Source of the DNA: an uncultured Saprospiraceae bacterium
GTDB taxonomy: Bacteria > Bacteroidota > Bacteroidia > Chitinophagales > Saprospiraceae
Length of the DNA: 64,000 nt
Direction of reading: 5' to 3'
Assembly (NCBI GenBank): GCA_938015805.1
Contig: CALLXF010000006.1
Span: 1 to 64,000 of the forward strand
Translations under genes and position numbers: made by a program
The notes under the pieces: generated by a model
Databases searched by the model: none
What the model saw: only the letters and a program-made list of their open reading frames with translations
Told to the model about the DNA's origin: nothing
Shown: positions 61,592 through 64,000 of the stretch, one piece after another
How positions within the stretch are numbered: position 1 is the first letter of the stretch
Layout of the letters: the number at the start of each line of letters is the position of its first letter

Positions 61592-62809
61592 TTAAAGAAA
61601 ATCTCGCTTAATATCATAAGCTGAACCCCTGATCTCTTCTAGTATTTCTTTATCTTTTTTAAACACCATCGGCCATATAATTACACTCAGTAAATACGCT
61701 ACTCCAAAAAGATATAAAGTCGTTATCCATGAAAACGGTCCTTTCCATAAATGAGCCAAAGCATAAAATAAAAATGGAGAAAATATCATATAATGAATCT
61801 GAGTATAATTTACTCTACTACGGTTAAGATCTATACCCGCATCTACGTAATCTATTTTAGTAAAAAGTTCTTGTTTTGCTTTTTGAGACTTGGTCTGTAA
61901 TGTTGCTTTAAGTTTATATACTTCTTCTGCCAGACCTCTTACTGATGATCTGTAAATAAGGAAAAATATAATCAGTGGAATAGCTACTAGTAAATTATTA
62001 GAGTATCCATCTCGGATAAATAACCAAACTAATAAAAGGATCAGTGGGAAAGTCAAGGCATACATCAATATTCCAAAATCACGAGCATAGTTTAAATTTC
62101 TGAGTTGGTCGATCATGGTGATCACTTGTGTATTAGCCTCTGCTATCCCTTCTATATTTTCCTCTACTTCTATATCATCTGCTAATATCGCTTCTGGTCG
62201 GATGACCTGTGGGACATCGTCATTTAAAATATCCGCATTGCTATTGTTCTGAAACTTATCATTTATGGTAGGTGGGACAATCCGCTCTTCTACTTCTAAG
62301 TCCTCGTTAGTAGTATATGGATCTGGATCATCTTTTTCCTCTTCTTCTGTTGGATGATATTCTATATGTTCGAGTGTATCATCTTCTATTTCCGTCGGAT
62401 TATTCTCCTCTAATGCTTCAGTAATTTCTTGAACAGATTCGCTATGAACTAGAGCATCTGGATTTATTTCTGATTTTAGATCATCCGATCTCTCTGATAT
62501 TTTTTCTGCTGAACTCTCATTTGGATTCTCTAAGTGACTTTCTGGATTCTTCTCTTTTGATGATTTGTTTATAACTTCATTTGCTTCATCAGAGGATACG
62601 GTGTCTTTTAACTTATCACCGAGATTTTCTTCTTGTTGACTAAATAGATCACGTACTTTTTCATTGGCGGAAGCCGATACCTCCTCTGACTCTTCCTTTA
62701 GTGATTCTCTATATTCTTTAGATTTAAGACGTAGTTCCTCGGTTGTTTTTTTTAACAACGCTTCCATTTTTTCTGTGTGCTCTAGAGGATTTTTAAATCT
62801 TTCGTCCAT
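61592..62809 (-). CDS. Membrane protein with long acidic disordered N-terminal region and C-terminal TM helices
   Basis: Glu/Ser-rich N-terminal half; hydrophobic segments in C-terminal half. Confidence 0.75.
   Translation of the reverse strand: MDERFKNPLEHTEKMEALLKKTTEELRLKSKEYRESLKEESEEVSASANEKVRDLFSQQEENLGDKLKDTVSSDEANEVINKSSKEKNPESHLENPNESSAEKISERSDDLKSEINPDALVHSESVQEITEALEENNPTEIEDDTLEHIEYHPTEEEEKDDPDPYTTNEDLEVEERIVPPTINDKFQNNSNADILNDDVPQVIRPEAILADDIEVEENIEGIAEANTQVITMIDQLRNLNYARDFGILMYALTFPLILLLVWLFIRDGYSNNLLVAIPLIIFFLIYRSSVRGLAEEVYKLKATLQTKSQKAKQELFTKIDYVDAGIDLNRSRVNYTQIHYMIFSPFLFYALAHLWKGPFSWITTLYLFGVAYLLSVIIWPMVFKKDKEILEEIRGSAYDIKRDFL
62662..62675 (+). repeat. Intragenic dyad repeat copy (CATTGGCGGAAGCC, followed by GATAC)
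   Basis: Exact 14-mer shared with 18155 and 44545. Confidence 0.7.
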
Positions 62810-62953
62810 TATTATCTATATGAGTAAGGTATAATTAACAAGAAATACATTACAAAAATAACTAATATATATTAGCGATAGAACCTAAACCTAAAAAATC
62901 CCTATTCGCTGTTTTACGCAATCCAGCTTTACCTCAAATTGTAGGATTCGGTT

Positions 62954-64000
62954 TTATTCTTTTATAAAAATAGAGCTGGCATTACATGAATTACTAGTAA
63001 TAGAAATCATATATGTTCCCGCCTCTAAATCTGCCGTAGACAAAGAATGATTATGAGACTCATTTACACCGTCTATCTCCTCACTGAAAACTTTTTTACC
63101 AGAGATATTATAAACAGTTAATAATATTTTTTGCTCAGTCATACAATCAAAACTTATGATCAACTCATCAATAACAGGATTAGGTGATAATGAGATTTTT
63201 TTATTAACTAATACCTGATCAATAGAGGAAATCATCAGTTCGCCATTACGTCTTCTATAATGTTCACACCCATCCACATCGGTTGCTCTAACCAAATAAA
63301 ACCCACTTTCTAAAGGAGTATAAGATGGCTCGATAGCGTTTTCTATGATCCTATAATCACCATAATTAAAGGAAAAAGTATCAGAAATAAACCATTGATA
63401 AGATTCATAATTATCCTCTACCATAAGTACTCCATTTGTAAGAGAGACTGGAAAAAAATCTTGATCAAAAGGAATATAAAAATCAAAGGTATCCATACAA
63501 GCGGGAGAAGAATTATCCATAATCATATTATAATATCCAGGTAGCAAATTACTATATGAAATAGGATCTATCAAATCTCCACCATCCGATTCTATATAAT
63601 ACCCAAAATCATCTGATACAGCTTGCGAAATACAAATATCGACATTACCGTCTTCTACTATACTACAGGATGCACGTATTATATCTATCCTCGGCTCAAA
63701 TACCTCGACCTCAAAAGTGGTTTGCATAGAACATTGCGAATCCATATTTACTGTTTCTAAAATGTAGATACCCGGCGTTAAATTACAGTACTCTGATTCT
63801 GGAATTATAATATCATTTCCATCCTTTAGAGTAGTGGATAATATACCCCCATTACTAGGCGTTATGATCTCTACGCAGCCGTCCTCCGACAATGAACAAC
63901 TAGCTACTTTTACTTCTATATCGGGTAATCTACAATCAAGGTGTATTTTATAAATCGTCCCTTTTACAATGTCTGCAACTAATAATTGGCCAAGGTTGTT
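62954..64000 (-). CDS. C-terminal part of a large secreted protein with T9SS sorting domain; visible upstream residues resemble a PQQ-type sugar dehydrogenase end; truncated by window edge
   Basis: Frame open to base 64000, adding NNLGQLLVADIVKGTIYKIHLDCRLPDIEVKVASCS upstream of the track ORF (whose M is a TTG); C-term LSPNPVIDELIISFD...GTYMISITSNSCNASSIFIKE. Confidence 0.8.
   Translation of the reverse strand, partial: NNLGQLLVADIVKGTIYKIHLDCRLPDIEVKVASCSLSEDGCVEIITPSNGGILSTTLKDGNDIIIPESEYCNLTPGIYILETVNMDSQCSMQTTFEVEVFEPRIDIIRASCSIVEDGNVDICISQAVSDDFGYYIESDGGDLIDPISYSNLLPGYYNMIMDNSSPACMDTFDFYIPFDQDFFPVSLTNGVLMVEDNYESYQWFISDTFSFNYGDYRIIENAIEPSYTPLESGFYLVRATDVDGCEHYRRRNGELMISSIDQVLVNKKISLSPNPVIDELIISFDCMTEQKILLTVYNISGKKVFSEEIDGVNESHNHSLSTADLEAGTYMISITSNSCNASSIFIKE

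Overview
This 64 kb, AT-rich, gene-dense window is a Bacteroidota chromosome segment, probably Saprospiria-like. Support for this comes from T9SS sorting domains, two PorP/SprF proteins, a SprE/PorW-like lipoprotein, a large gliding-type adhesin, a GSCFA protein and bactofilin. I saw no IS element, prophage, CRISPR array, rRNA or tRNA. Recognisable blocks: TonB-dependent receptor; topoisomerase IV A (parC); amine oxidase-VOC pair; M16 peptidase; pxpABC 5-oxoprolinase operon with an Nramp-like transporter and DUF2891; lipoprotein-TauE-YpdA operon; split transketolase; HU; oligopeptide ABC operon lacking ATPases; bactofilin-AtpZ block detached from an ATP synthase operon; trypsin-like protease/zinc-ribbon operon with an uncharacterised partner; PadR-PspC operon; adhesin-PorP-OmpA operon; gltX. 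Both window edges cut genes. Strongest leads: (i) an intragenic dyad, TTGGC-GRAA-GCCRA in an extended context CATTGGCGGAAGCCAAA, found in four unrelated genes on both strands and in different codon contexts; (ii) a PspC-family gene split exactly at an A9 tract where a -1 shift restores a full-length membrane protein; (iii) an Nramp homologue in the pxp operon without the canonical metal-binding motifs; (iv) the protease-zinc ribbon-YbjN-like two-gene operon; (v) a GltX whose HIGH motif reads NIGG. All calls are from reading the sequence and translations; no database search was run.
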